From: Flavobacterium ranwuense
GTDB taxonomy: Bacteria > Bacteroidota > Bacteroidia > Flavobacteriales > Flavobacteriaceae
Assembly: GCF_004349315.1 (NCBI RefSeq)
Contig: NZ_SMLH01000001.1
Span: 682,001 to 746,000 of the forward strand
Direction: 5' to 3'
Length of the DNA stretch: 64,000 bases
The first letter of the stretch is position 1, and every line of letters starts with the position of its first letter. Of the stretch, positions 8,149 through 16,464 are shown piece by piece. Below the pieces are notes generated by a model. The model was given only the letters and a program-made list of their open reading frames with translations, was not told where the DNA came from and did no database searches. The position numbers were made by a program, and so were the translations under genes.

Positions 8149-9690
8149 ATGGCAAAACAAGAAGATTTATTTAAGAATGTAATTTCGCACGCGAAAGAAT
8201 ACGGATTTATTTTTCCGTCAAGCGAAATATACGATGGTTTAAGTGCAGTCTATGATTATGCACAAAACGGAGTAGAATTAAAAAAGAACATACGCGAATA
8301 TTGGTGGAAAGCAATGGTTCAAATGAACGATAATATTGTTGGCCTTGACGCGGCAATTTTGATGCACCCAACCACTTGGAAAGCATCAGGTCACGTAGAC
8401 GCTTTTAATGATCCATTGATAGACAACAAAGATTCGAAAAGAAGATATAGAGCTGACGTTTTGATTGAAGATTATGCCGAAAAGCTAAATCAAAAAGCAA
8501 TCAAAGAAATCGAAAAAGCGCGTGCTCGTTTTGGTGATGCTTTCAACGAACAGGAATTTGTAACTACAAATGCCCGTGTGATGGAGTACAAAGCCAAAGA
8601 AAGAGAAATTCTGGAAAGAATGGCACGTTCTTTAGGTAACGAAGATTTGGAAGATGTAAAAGCATTAATTGAAGAATTAGAAATTGCTTGTCCGGAATCT
8701 GGTTCTAGAAATTGGACTGAAGTCCGTCAATTCAACTTGATGTTCGGTACTAAATTAGGAGCTTCGGCCGATTCAGCAATGGATTTATATTTGCGTCCGG
8801 AAACGGCTCAGGGTATTTTTGTGAATTTCTTGAATGTTCAAAAATCAGGAAGAATGAAAGTTCCTTTTGGAATTGCACAAACCGGAAAAGCGTTTAGAAA
8901 TGAAATCGTTGCCCGACAATTCATTTTCCGTATGCGTGAATTCGAACAAATGGAAATGCAATTTTTTGTGCGTCCAGGCGATGAAATGAGATGGTATGAA
9001 CATTGGAAAACAGCTAGACTAAATTGGCATTTGTCATTAGGACTTGGAAAAGAAAATTACCGTTTCCATGATCATGAAAAATTAGCACATTATGCAAATG
9101 CTGCTGCTGATATTGAATTTAACTTCCCTTTTGGATTCAAAGAATTGGAAGGAATTCACTCTCGTACTGATTTTGATTTGAAAGCACACGAACAGTTCTC
9201 CGGTAGAAAATTACAGTATTTTGATGCTGAATTAAACCAGAATTATGTTCCTTATGTAGTGGAAACTTCAGTAGGATTAGATAGAATGTTCTTGGCTGTT
9301 TTTGCAACTTCATTAAAAGAAGAAACGTTAGAAGATGGTTCCACAAGAACAGTGCTGAAATTACCTTCAGTTTTGGCTCCTACAAAAGCGGCAATTTTAC
9401 CATTGGTTAAAAAAGACGGATTACCAGAAATCGCACATAAAATCATTGACGATTTGCGTTGGGATTTCAATGTGGCGTATGATGAAAAAGATGCGGTAGG
9501 GAGACGTTACAGAAGGCAAGATGCCTTAGGAACTCCTTTTTGCATTACCGTAGATCATCAAACTATCGAAGATCAAACGGTAACGATTCGTCATAGAGAT
9601 ACAATGAAACAAGATCGTGTAAACATTGCAGACTTGAAATCAATTATTGAAAATGAAGTTTCAATGAAAAACTGGTTGATGAAAATGTAA
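8149..9690 (+). CDS. glyS: Glycine--tRNA ligase, dimeric class II
   Basis: Charges tRNA-Gly. The 513-residue protein is the single-subunit alpha2 type, not the alpha/beta type. Class II motifs are visible: LRPETAQGIFVNF, FGIAQTGKAFRNEI with FRMREFEQME (motif 2), and ETSVGLDRMFLAVF (motif 3), followed by a C-terminal anticodon-binding domain with APTKAAILPLVKK. The start is supported by the MAKQEDLFKNV beginning. An intrinsic terminator follows. Confidence 0.96.
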   Translation: MAKQEDLFKNVISHAKEYGFIFPSSEIYDGLSAVYDYAQNGVELKKNIREYWWKAMVQMNDNIVGLDAAILMHPTTWKASGHVDAFNDPLIDNKDSKRRYRADVLIEDYAEKLNQKAIKEIEKARARFGDAFNEQEFVTTNARVMEYKAKEREILERMARSLGNEDLEDVKALIEELEIACPESGSRNWTEVRQFNLMFGTKLGASADSAMDLYLRPETAQGIFVNFLNVQKSGRMKVPFGIAQTGKAFRNEIVARQFIFRMREFEQMEMQFFVRPGDEMRWYEHWKTARLNWHLSLGLGKENYRFHDHEKLAHYANAAADIEFNFPFGFKELEGIHSRTDFDLKAHEQFSGRKLQYFDAELNQNYVPYVVETSVGLDRMFLAVFATSLKEETLEDGSTRTVLKLPSVLAPTKAAILPLVKKDGLPEIAHKIIDDLRWDFNVAYDEKDAVGRRYRRQDALGTPFCITVDHQTIEDQTVTIRHRDTMKQDRVNIADLKSIIENEVSMKNWLMKM

Positions 9691-10050
9691 TCAAATATTT
9701 TTTATATAAGAAAAGCTTTCCGAATAGGAAGGCTTTTTGCTTTTAGGATAGTATCAAATGATTTTTGTGAGGCACAATTAATTAGAATGAACGGATTTAT
9801 TAGTTTCTTTTACAATACAGATTTACGCTCTTCATCGGATTTATTTGCACTTCATCTTAATGTGTCAACATTTGTCAAAAACATATTAACAACATATATG
9901 AAAAAAAGGTTAAATGCTTATTTTTAGAATGTTAAATAAGAGTTTTTTGTTTAACTAGTTTCCCAAAACTACCATTATTACTTAATAATTTAAAGTATAT
10001 TTTACTTTGGACATATAATGTAATGCTAACAATTCCAGGAAAAACCATTG
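9691..10050. other. Intergenic region between glyS and the LytTR regulator
   Basis: The left part holds the glyS terminator. The remainder is very AT-rich and has no convincing ORF. TACTTTG at 10003-10009 resembles a -7 element with one base missing in the spacer; no firm promoter can be assigned. Confidence 0.5.
9711..9738 (+). terminator. glyS terminator
   Basis: AAAAGCTTTCC (9711-9721) pairs with GGAAGGCTTTT (9727-9737) with one G-U pair; T-run follows. It lies about 20 bases after the stop codon. Confidence 0.8.
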
Positions 10051-10863
10051 ATGAATTATTCGTACATTATTATTGACGACGATCAAGAAAGTGTTTTGAA
10101 AACAAAAGCCATGGCTGATAGTTTTTCAGAGCTCGATTTTGTAGCATCAGCTAATAATTATGAAGAGGGTTTAAATCTCATTTTAGAACACACTCCGCAA
10201 ATAGTTTTTCTGGAAATTGACCCAGTTAATCCCGCCAGTAATTTGTCGTTGGCTCTTATTAATGAGCTGCACAGGTATTTGAAAGTGATTCCTAAAATTA
10301 TCATTACAACGGCTAGGAAAGATTTAGCTTTTGATGCTATAAAATATGAGGTTTCCGATTATTTAATAAAACCACTGGCACGGATAGATTTTATAAAATC
10401 AGTTTTAAAATTGAATAAATCAATTGTTCCAAAAGAAGTCTTTTTAGAACAATCATTAGTTGCTGATGAAGAACCAGCAGTTTTTGCCAGACAAGAAGTA
10501 TCAAATCAAGATCAATCTCTTATTCTGTGTATAAAATCCTATGGGGATTACAGATACATTGCTGCCAAAGATATTTGCTATTTCCAAGCCGATAATAATT
10601 CTACGGATATATACCTAAATAATGGTGAAATGATAACTGCTTTCAAAACATTGAAGCATTTCGAAGGCGTCTTGTCTTTTCCTTTTATTAGAATTCATAA
10701 CAGTTATATAGTAAACCGTAATTATATTTCTAGAATTCATAGTGGAAACTCAGTGTGTTATATTAAAAACAGTGCCGTAAAAATTCCGTTTTCCAAATCC
10801 TATAAGGTAAATATCGACCTTATTATTTCTGATTTCTCCAACGGAAATTATCTGGAAATTTAA
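10051..10863 (+). CDS. LytTR-family response regulator
   Basis: The product (270 residues from the ATG; an in-frame TTG lies one codon earlier) has an N-terminal receiver-like domain and a C-terminal LytTR DNA-binding domain (about residues 150-250, with CYFQADNNSTDIYL, FIRIHNSYIVN and the usual strand-rich pattern). Receiver acidic pocket IIIDDDQ and the conserved Lys in DYLIKPL are present, but the phospho-acceptor position reads FLEID, with Glu55 where most receivers have Asp. No sensor kinase of the LytS type is adjacent. A direct repeat resembling a LytTR site follows the stop codon. Confidence 0.88.
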   Translation: MNYSYIIIDDDQESVLKTKAMADSFSELDFVASANNYEEGLNLILEHTPQIVFLEIDPVNPASNLSLALINELHRYLKVIPKIIITTARKDLAFDAIKYEVSDYLIKPLARIDFIKSVLKLNKSIVPKEVFLEQSLVADEEPAVFARQEVSNQDQSLILCIKSYGDYRYIAAKDICYFQADNNSTDIYLNNGEMITAFKTLKHFEGVLSFPFIRIHNSYIVNRNYISRIHSGNSVCYIKNSAVKIPFSKSYKVNIDLIISDFSNGNYLEI

Positions 10864-10871
10864 AAAACAGC

Positions 10872-10906
10872 CATTCACTTTAATTTGATGGTCATTCACT
10901 ATCAAA
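10872..10906 (+). promoter_or_regulatory. Candidate LytTR operator: CATTCACT direct repeat with 21-bp period
   Basis: CATTCACT occurs at 10872-10879 and again at 10893-10900, exactly 21 bp apart, two helical turns. LytTR regulators typically bind two direct repeats on one face of the helix with this period. The second copy sits inside a TTTGAT (10884-10889) / ATCAAA (10901-10906) inverted repeat. The site follows the regulator gene and precedes the repeat-protein gene by about 140 bp. Confidence 0.5.
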
Positions 10907-11045
10907 CGGCTATATTCTACCATAAACGCCTTTTTTTGTAGGAATTTTTGAAGTTGTCTCTGTAGTTTTACAAAAGAATCTCACACAAATGTGGTTTCAA
11001 AACAAAACAAGACAAAACAAAACAACAACATAAAAACCCCAAATT

Positions 11046-11330
11046 ATGAAAAAAGCAATCTTAACAATCGGATTATTTTCTTTAGTGATGATATTGACAT
11101 CTTTTACTACGCCTGAGACTAAAAACAATGCTAAAGTTGAAAACAATGCAATTGTACACTTGACTGGGAATCAATCAGTAGGTGGAAATCAAAAGGTAGA
11201 TTTGACAGGAAATCAATCAGTAGGTGGAAATCAAAAAGTAGACTTGACAGGAAATCAATCAGTAGGTGGGAATAAAAAAGTGGACTTGACAGGAAATCAA
11301 TCAGTAGGTGGGAATCAAAAAGTGGACTAA
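11046..11330 (+). CDS. Small secreted protein of four 14-residue tandem repeats
   Basis: The 94-residue product begins with a likely signal peptide (MKKAILTIGLFSLVMILTSF) and a short Asn/Lys-rich spacer. Residues 39-94 are four tandem copies of LTGNQSVGGNQKVD; copy three has Lys for Gln at one place, and the last copy ends exactly at the C-terminus. Cysteine is absent. It resembles no family I can name; extracellular repeats of this Gly/Asn/Gln type could form a beta-structure or be a surface or matrix protein. Flanked by a LytTR regulator and a sensor kinase, with its own terminator. Confidence 0.75.
   Translation: MKKAILTIGLFSLVMILTSFTTPETKNNAKVENNAIVHLTGNQSVGGNQKVDLTGNQSVGGNQKVDLTGNQSVGGNKKVDLTGNQSVGGNQKVD
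11160..11327 (+). repeat. Four 42-bp tandem repeats inside the small protein gene
   Basis: Four direct copies of a 42-bp unit, differing mainly at third positions (for example ACTGGGAAT against ACAGGAAAT), encode the 14-residue repeat. The period divides by three, so copy-number change would keep the frame. Confidence 0.9.
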
Positions 11331-11355
11331 ATCAATCGTCTTGAATAAAATAGTT

Positions 11356-11385
11356 AGGCTATCAAATTTTTGATAGCCTTTTTTT
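11356..11385 (+). terminator. Terminator after the repeat-protein gene
   Basis: AGGCTATCAAA (11356-11366) pairs with TTTGATAGCCT (11369-11379), followed by six T. A strong intrinsic terminator that separates the small gene from the sensor kinase. Confidence 0.88.
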
Positions 11386-11434
11386 ATGACAATAGTTTTA
11401 TTTTACTATTTTTGATGAAATTCAAAAGGAACTA

Positions 11435-13471
11435 TTGAAAAAAACGTACTACATATTTCTACTACTGTTGTTGGTTTTTTTTGGTTGTGTCAAGAGAGAC
11501 AAGGCAATTGCTACCGTTGGTTCCCCGGAGGATAGCATCACTTCTTATCTGTCCTTTGCAAAAGACAACAGCCTACCGCTCCAAAAAAAACAAGAATACA
11601 ACCAAAAAGCGTTTGCCATTATCATCAATCAGCCAAACGATTCGATGAATAAGGTAAAATTGTTTAGGGTAGCCAATCGGTATTATAACATGAATGATTG
11701 GAATGGGTATAAAGAAACAGTACATCATGTTTTGGAAAACTCAAAAAGTAGTAAGGATAGTGTAAACATGGCCAAAGCCTACACTTATTTAGGGGATTAT
11801 TACGCTGCCCAAGCGGTTTCGGATAGCGCCTTTATGTACTATTCCAAGGCCGAGAAAATGTATGGTCATGATAATTACAACTTGGCAAGAACACGATTGA
11901 ATAAAGGAATGTTACAATATGGTGAAGGGGATTTTTCGGGTAGTGAAATAACTGTATTCAGTGCCCTGCGGGCCGTAAAAGAAGAAAAGGCCAATGATGT
12001 TCTATACGACTCCTATAACCTTTTAGGGGTAGTTTACAATGAGCGAGAGGAATATGACAGGGCTTTGGAATTTCATAACAAGGCCTTAGCTAATATAGAT
12101 GAAACAGTAATGCCATCCGTATTCCAGTCGAAAGCCACTTCATTGAACAATCTTGGGTTTGTTTATCAAAATATGAACAAACATAAACAGGCAATGTCTT
12201 ATTTTCGACAAGGATTAGAACAAGAAAACTTATTAATTGATAAGCCGTCGTTATATGCGATGATTTTGGATAATTTAGCGTATTCGAAATTCAAGCTGAA
12301 AGAATCTGAGGGGTTGCCAGAGCTGTTTTATCAATCACTGAAGCTGAGGGATAGTTTGCAATTGACAGCTGGAATTATTACTAATAAAATCCATTTATCG
12401 GAATATTTTGCGTCTAAAAAGGACACCATAAAAGCGATACAATATTCCAAAGAAGCACTTGTAACAGGCCAGAGTTCCAAAAACTTAAAGAATGTCTTGG
12501 CTTCCCTTAAGCAATTGGCTGTGATAGAACCCAAAAAAGCAGCTGTTTATAACAGGCAATACATTCATATCAATGACAGTCTGCAAAAGGCGGAGCGGAA
12601 TATGGGGGAGAAATTCACCCGCATAGAGTATGAAACGGATAAAATAAAAGATGAGAACACTAATCTTGAGGTTCAAAACAGGAATTTAGTTTTTATTTTC
12701 AGTGGATTAGCGATGTTGGGAATGTTGTTGTTTGTAATTAAAGCTCAAAAAACTAAAAATAGAGAATTATTGTTCAAACAAGAACAGCAAAAGGTAAATG
12801 AAGAAATTTACAATCTAATGATTTCGCAACAGAACACTATCGAGACAAATAGAGTAAAAGAGAAAAAAAGAGTGGCTCAGGAATTGCACGATGGAGTTTT
12901 GGGGAGAATGTTTGGTATTCGGATGAACTTAGATAGTTTAAATAAAATTCACGATGGAACTGCTGTTGAAAAAAGAAACAACTACTTAACAGAGTTGAAA
13001 AGTATTGAGCAGGATATTCGTGAAATTTCCCATGATTTAAATAGAGAAAAATCAGAATTAATTAATAACTTCGTTGCTATTGTAGATAATTTACTTGAAG
13101 AACAGAAAAAGACATTCAAACCTAAATTATTTGCAAGTATTGACAGAACCATAAAATGGGAGTTGTTAAGCAATTCTATTAAAATAAATTTATACAGGAT
13201 TATTCAAGAGTCACTTCAAAATATTAATAAGTATGCTCAAGCAAATACTATTAAAGTAGAACTTAAAAAAATTGAGGATGATTTATTTTTAACCATAAGT
13301 GATGATGGTAATGGATTTGATGTAAATAGATCAAAAAAGGGCATTGGTTTGCAAAATATACAATCTCGCACCATAGAATGCAATGGAACGGTTGACATAA
13401 AATCAAAAAAAGGAAATGGAACAATTATTACGATTGCAGTTCCATTTGAAAACAAACAAATACTTACATAG
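11435..13471 (+). CDS. TPR-containing sensor histidine kinase (NarL/DegS type), TTG start
   Basis: The 678-residue protein starts with a hydrophobic lipoprotein-like segment ending near Cys18, then a periplasmic TPR region (about 60-390), one membrane helix (about 425-442, LVFIFSGLAMLGMLLFVI) and a cytoplasmic HisKA_3 domain with His in KKRVAQELHDGVLG, then an HATPase domain (IIQESLQNINKYAQA, DDGNGFD, GIGLQNI). The start is TTG at 11435 after AAAAGGA; the nearby ATG at 11415 is in another frame and soon stops. It is three bases from the response regulator, so they form a two-component pair. Confidence 0.9.
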   Translation: MKKTYYIFLLLLLVFFGCVKRDKAIATVGSPEDSITSYLSFAKDNSLPLQKKQEYNQKAFAIIINQPNDSMNKVKLFRVANRYYNMNDWNGYKETVHHVLENSKSSKDSVNMAKAYTYLGDYYAAQAVSDSAFMYYSKAEKMYGHDNYNLARTRLNKGMLQYGEGDFSGSEITVFSALRAVKEEKANDVLYDSYNLLGVVYNEREEYDRALEFHNKALANIDETVMPSVFQSKATSLNNLGFVYQNMNKHKQAMSYFRQGLEQENLLIDKPSLYAMILDNLAYSKFKLKESEGLPELFYQSLKLRDSLQLTAGIITNKIHLSEYFASKKDTIKAIQYSKEALVTGQSSKNLKNVLASLKQLAVIEPKKAAVYNRQYIHINDSLQKAERNMGEKFTRIEYETDKIKDENTNLEVQNRNLVFIFSGLAMLGMLLFVIKAQKTKNRELLFKQEQQKVNEEIYNLMISQQNTIETNRVKEKKRVAQELHDGVLGRMFGIRMNLDSLNKIHDGTAVEKRNNYLTELKSIEQDIREISHDLNREKSELINNFVAIVDNLLEEQKKTFKPKLFASIDRTIKWELLSNSIKINLYRIIQESLQNINKYAQANTIKVELKKIEDDLFLTISDDGNGFDVNRSKKGIGLQNIQSRTIECNGTVDIKSKKGNGTIITIAVPFENKQILT

Positions 13472-13473
13472 AA

Positions 13474-14169
13474 ATGACAATTGCCTCAGATGTAAAGACA
13501 ACAACTAAAAATAACATATTAATCGTTGATGATCACCCTTTTATTATTGAAGGATACAAAAATGCGATTACAAGATATAATCCTCAAGAATTTGATTTTT
13601 TAATTAGTCAGGCCAAAGATTGTGAATCGGCATATAATATCATTACAAACCCCGATACTATAGCTTTTGATATAGCTTTTTTAGATATTAGTATGCCTTC
13701 TTATGAAGAAAAAGGTATTTATAATGGCGAGGATTTGGCAAGATTGATATCGGAATTTATGCCAAACTGTAAAATAATTTTGCTTACCATGTATACAGAA
13801 TTATTAAAGATAAAAACTATTATAAAAACTATAAATCCTAGTGGACTGGTTATAAAAAATGATTTAACATTTGATGAATTACTTTTTGCTTTCGATAAAG
13901 TTATAAAAAATGAAAAATATTATAGTCAGTCGGTTCTAAAAATGCTAAACCAATCCGAGGTAGATAGTATAGAAATTGATCAATTTGATAAAGAAATTTT
14001 ATTTCATATTTCAAAGGGAACTAAGCTGAGTGATATACCACAATACATTCCAATTTCATTAGGAGCAATTGAGAGAAGAAAGATAAAATTAAAAGAATTA
14101 CTAAAGATAGAAGACGGTAGTGATATTGACTTAGTCCGAGAGGCAAAAAACAAAGGCTTACTTTTCTAA
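13474..14169 (+). CDS. Response regulator, partner of the TPR kinase
   Basis: The 231-residue protein has a receiver domain (ILIVDDHPFIIEGY, phospho-acceptor Asp in FLDISMP, Thr in LLTMYTE, conserved Lys in LVIKNDL) with a small insert SYEEKGIYNGEDL, and a C-terminal region (about 170-215) that looks like a divergent LuxR-type helix-turn-helix. The gene begins two bases after the kinase stop codon, supporting cotranscription and phosphotransfer. The target genes are not evident; the repeat-protein gene upstream is one candidate. Confidence 0.87.
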   Translation: MTIASDVKTTTKNNILIVDDHPFIIEGYKNAITRYNPQEFDFLISQAKDCESAYNIITNPDTIAFDIAFLDISMPSYEEKGIYNGEDLARLISEFMPNCKIILLTMYTELLKIKTIIKTINPSGLVIKNDLTFDELLFAFDKVIKNEKYYSQSVLKMLNQSEVDSIEIDQFDKEILFHISKGTKLSDIPQYIPISLGAIERRKIKLKELLKIEDGSDIDLVREAKNKGLLF

Positions 14170-14181
14170 ATTTACTCAAAC

Positions 14182-14214
14182 AAAAAAACGACACCTTAAA
14201 AGTGTCGTTTTTTT
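14182..14214. terminator. Bidirectional terminator between response regulator and thiL
   Basis: AAAAAAACGACAC (14182-14194) pairs with GTGTCGTTTTTTT (14202-14214), with T-tracts in both directions. It serves the converging genes on both sides. Confidence 0.88.
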
Positions 14215-14229
14215 GTTTTTAAAGAAGTT

Positions 14230-15276
14230 TTATTGTGTTAAAGCATCCCAACCACGTGCTTTCAAAGCAATTTTGGTGTTGGCACGAGTAACTAAATGAA
14301 TCCCTTCACTTTCTTGTGTCATGTGGCCAATAATAGTGAAATTTGGATTCCCTTTTATTTTTTCAAAATCCTCCATGGCAATGGTGAAAAGCAATTCATA
14401 ATCTTCACCACCATTTATTGCAACTGTTGTACTGTCGATGTTGAATTCTTCACAAACATTAATGAATTGTGGGTCAATGGGTAACTTGTCTTCATATAAA
14501 TTACAACCCACTTTAGACTGCTTACACAAATGCATAATTTCTGATGACAATCCATCAGAGATATCAATCATTGAAGTTGGTTTTATTTCTAAAGCGTGCA
14601 ATAAAGTTCTAACGTCTTTACGTGCTTCAGGCTTCAATTGACGTTCGATTAAATACGTATAGGCATCTAAATCAGGTTGGGAATTTGGATTCACCTGAAA
14701 CACTTGCTTTTCTCTTTCTAAAACTTGCAATCCCATGTAAGCTGCGCCAATATCGCCTGTAACTACTAATAAATCAGTTTGTTTGGCGCCATTTCTATAA
14801 ACGATTTCTTCTTCATCAGCTTCGCCAATGGCTGTAATACTAATAATCAATCCTTTTTGTGATGAAGTCGTATCTCCACCTATAACATCTACGTTATATT
14901 CACGGGCTGCATGGGTAATTCCTGCAAATAATTCATCTAATGCTTCCAAAGGAAAACGATTAGATACTGCAATGGAAACCGTGATTTGTGTTGGCTTTGC
15001 ATTCATGGCGCAAATGTCAGAAACATTAACAACGACTGCTTTGTAGCCTAAATGTTTTAGGGGCATATATGCCAAATCGAAATGCACACCTTCTATCAAC
15101 AAATCAGTAGAAACGATTACTTTTTTGTCTTTAAAATCCAAAACGGCAGCATCATCCCCAATTCCTTTCAAAGTTGAAGGTTGGTTGATTTCAAAGTTTT
15201 TTGTCAAATGGTCTATCAATCCAAATTCTCCTAATTGAGCAATACTTGTGCGTTGTGGGTTTTTATCTTCGATCAT
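14230..15276 (-). CDS. thiL: Thiamine-monophosphate kinase
   Basis: ThiL phosphorylates thiamine monophosphate to the pyrophosphate cofactor. The 348-residue product has the AIR-synthase-like fold signatures: GIGDDAAVLDF, STDLLIEGVHFDL, GGDTTSS, ISDGLSSEIMHLC and NGGEDYELLFT. I start at MIEDKNPQ; the open frame runs eight codons further but those residues (MHFKTNKI) are not family-like. Length is normal. It diverges from the sugar kinase at 15382. Confidence 0.93.
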   Translation of the reverse strand: MIEDKNPQRTSIAQLGEFGLIDHLTKNFEINQPSTLKGIGDDAAVLDFKDKKVIVSTDLLIEGVHFDLAYMPLKHLGYKAVVVNVSDICAMNAKPTQITVSIAVSNRFPLEALDELFAGITHAAREYNVDVIGGDTTSSQKGLIISITAIGEADEEEIVYRNGAKQTDLLVVTGDIGAAYMGLQVLEREKQVFQVNPNSQPDLDAYTYLIERQLKPEARKDVRTLLHALEIKPTSMIDISDGLSSEIMHLCKQSKVGCNLYEDKLPIDPQFINVCEEFNIDSTTVAINGGEDYELLFTIAMEDFEKIKGNPNFTIIGHMTQESEGIHLVTRANTKIALKARGWDALTQ

Positions 15277-15381
15277 TATTTTATTTGTTTTGAAGTGCAA
15301 ATATACGAAGAAATATTCGCCGTGAATTGTATCAATTTTTATGAATTTTATCCGACCTTTAGAGTAGTAAAATTTATAAAA

Positions 15382-16314
15382 ATGAAGACATTTGATATAG
15401 TTACGCTTACAGTTAATCCTGCGTTAGATAAAAGCACTCATTTTAAAGGTTTAGTCCCAGAACAAAAAATACGGTGTGATGAACCACGCTTTGATGCGGG
15501 AGGAGGAGGAATCAATGTGTCTAAGGCAATCGCTCGTCTAGGAGGAACTTCTTTAGCGGTATTTACTTCTGGCGGGCCAATGGGTAAAATACTTGAGGAA
15601 TTGGTTAATAAAGAATCAGTTGAATTTAAAGCAATCGAAGTCCAAACTTGGACAAGAGAAAGTTTTGTCGCTGTGGATGACAACACTAATTCACAATACC
15701 GATTTGGATTTACTGGCGGAAAAATTACTGCAGAAGAAAGCAATAGAATATTAGAGACCATAGCTGCTTTAAAGCCGAAATTCTTAGTAGCCAGTGGCAG
15801 TTTAAATGAAGGTTTGTCTACAGATTTTTATCAAAAAATCGCAGAAATTGCAAAAAAATCAAATGCTAAGTTAATTGTTGACACCTCAGGTGAATCATTA
15901 AAAAAAGCGTTGGAAATTGGTGTTTATATGATTAAGCCCAATGTTGGGGAACTCGCAAAATTAATAGGCGTGGAGCGATTGGAACTGGAAGAAGTAAACG
16001 AAGCTGCAAAACAAATAATTGCCAAAGGTGGTGCAGAAATTGTTGTTGTTTCACTTGGTCCACAAGGCGCAGTATTAGTGACAAAAGATAATTACGAGTT
16101 TGTACCGGCTCCTAATGTAGCCAAAAAAAGCACTGTAGGTGCTGGTGACAGCATGGTGGGTGGAATGGTTTGGGCGCTTTCGCAAAATAAAAGCATGAAA
16201 GAAGTCATTCGTTGGGGAGTCGCTTGTGGATCGGCAGCAACGATGAACGAAGGTACCCAATTGTTTAAACCGGAAGATGCGAAACGATTGTTTGAATGGT
16301 TGAAGGATAAATAA
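15382..16314 (+). CDS. 1-phosphofructokinase/6-phosphofructokinase-2 type PfkB kinase
   Basis: The 310-residue PfkB kinase has TVNPALDKS at the N-terminus and GGGGINVSKAIARLGG, as in hexose-phosphate kinases (FruK/PfkB/LacC group), plus the catalytic VGAGDSMVGGMVWAL. It probably phosphorylates fructose-1-phosphate or fructose-6-phosphate; which one cannot be decided. The reading frame is open for 49 codons upstream, but MKTFDIVTLTVNP is the homologous start and the upstream part overlaps the thiL promoter region. Confidence 0.87.
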   Translation: MKTFDIVTLTVNPALDKSTHFKGLVPEQKIRCDEPRFDAGGGGINVSKAIARLGGTSLAVFTSGGPMGKILEELVNKESVEFKAIEVQTWTRESFVAVDDNTNSQYRFGFTGGKITAEESNRILETIAALKPKFLVASGSLNEGLSTDFYQKIAEIAKKSNAKLIVDTSGESLKKALEIGVYMIKPNVGELAKLIGVERLELEEVNEAAKQIIAKGGAEIVVVSLGPQGAVLVTKDNYEFVPAPNVAKKSTVGAGDSMVGGMVWALSQNKSMKEVIRWGVACGSAATMNEGTQLFKPEDAKRLFEWLKDK

Positions 16315-16331
16315 ATATTTTTAGTTGTTTG

Positions 16332-16357
16332 GTAGAGACGCTGCAGTGCGTCTCTAC
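16332..16357. repeat. Palindromic GTAGAGACGC element
   Basis: GTAGAGACGC (16332-16341) and GCGTCTCTAC (16348-16357) are exact reverse complements around TGCAGT. It is G+C-rich compared with its surroundings. I recognise this sequence type as a dispersed intergenic palindrome in Bacteroidota genomes. It may also act as a weak transcription stop between the converging kinase gene and lepA. Confidence 0.65.
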
Positions 16358-16464
16358 ATCGTGCGTCATTACGATACTGTATGTAAAAACAAAAAACCCT
16401 GACAATTTTCATCATCAGGATTCTATCTTAATACTTTGTACTTAAATTTTAATACTCAAAAATA

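Noticed and set aside
15235..15381. Upstream extension of the sugar kinase frame
   Set aside because: It overlaps the thiL start on the other strand and its aromatic-rich sequence is not kinase-like; MKTFDIVTLTVNP is the homologous start.
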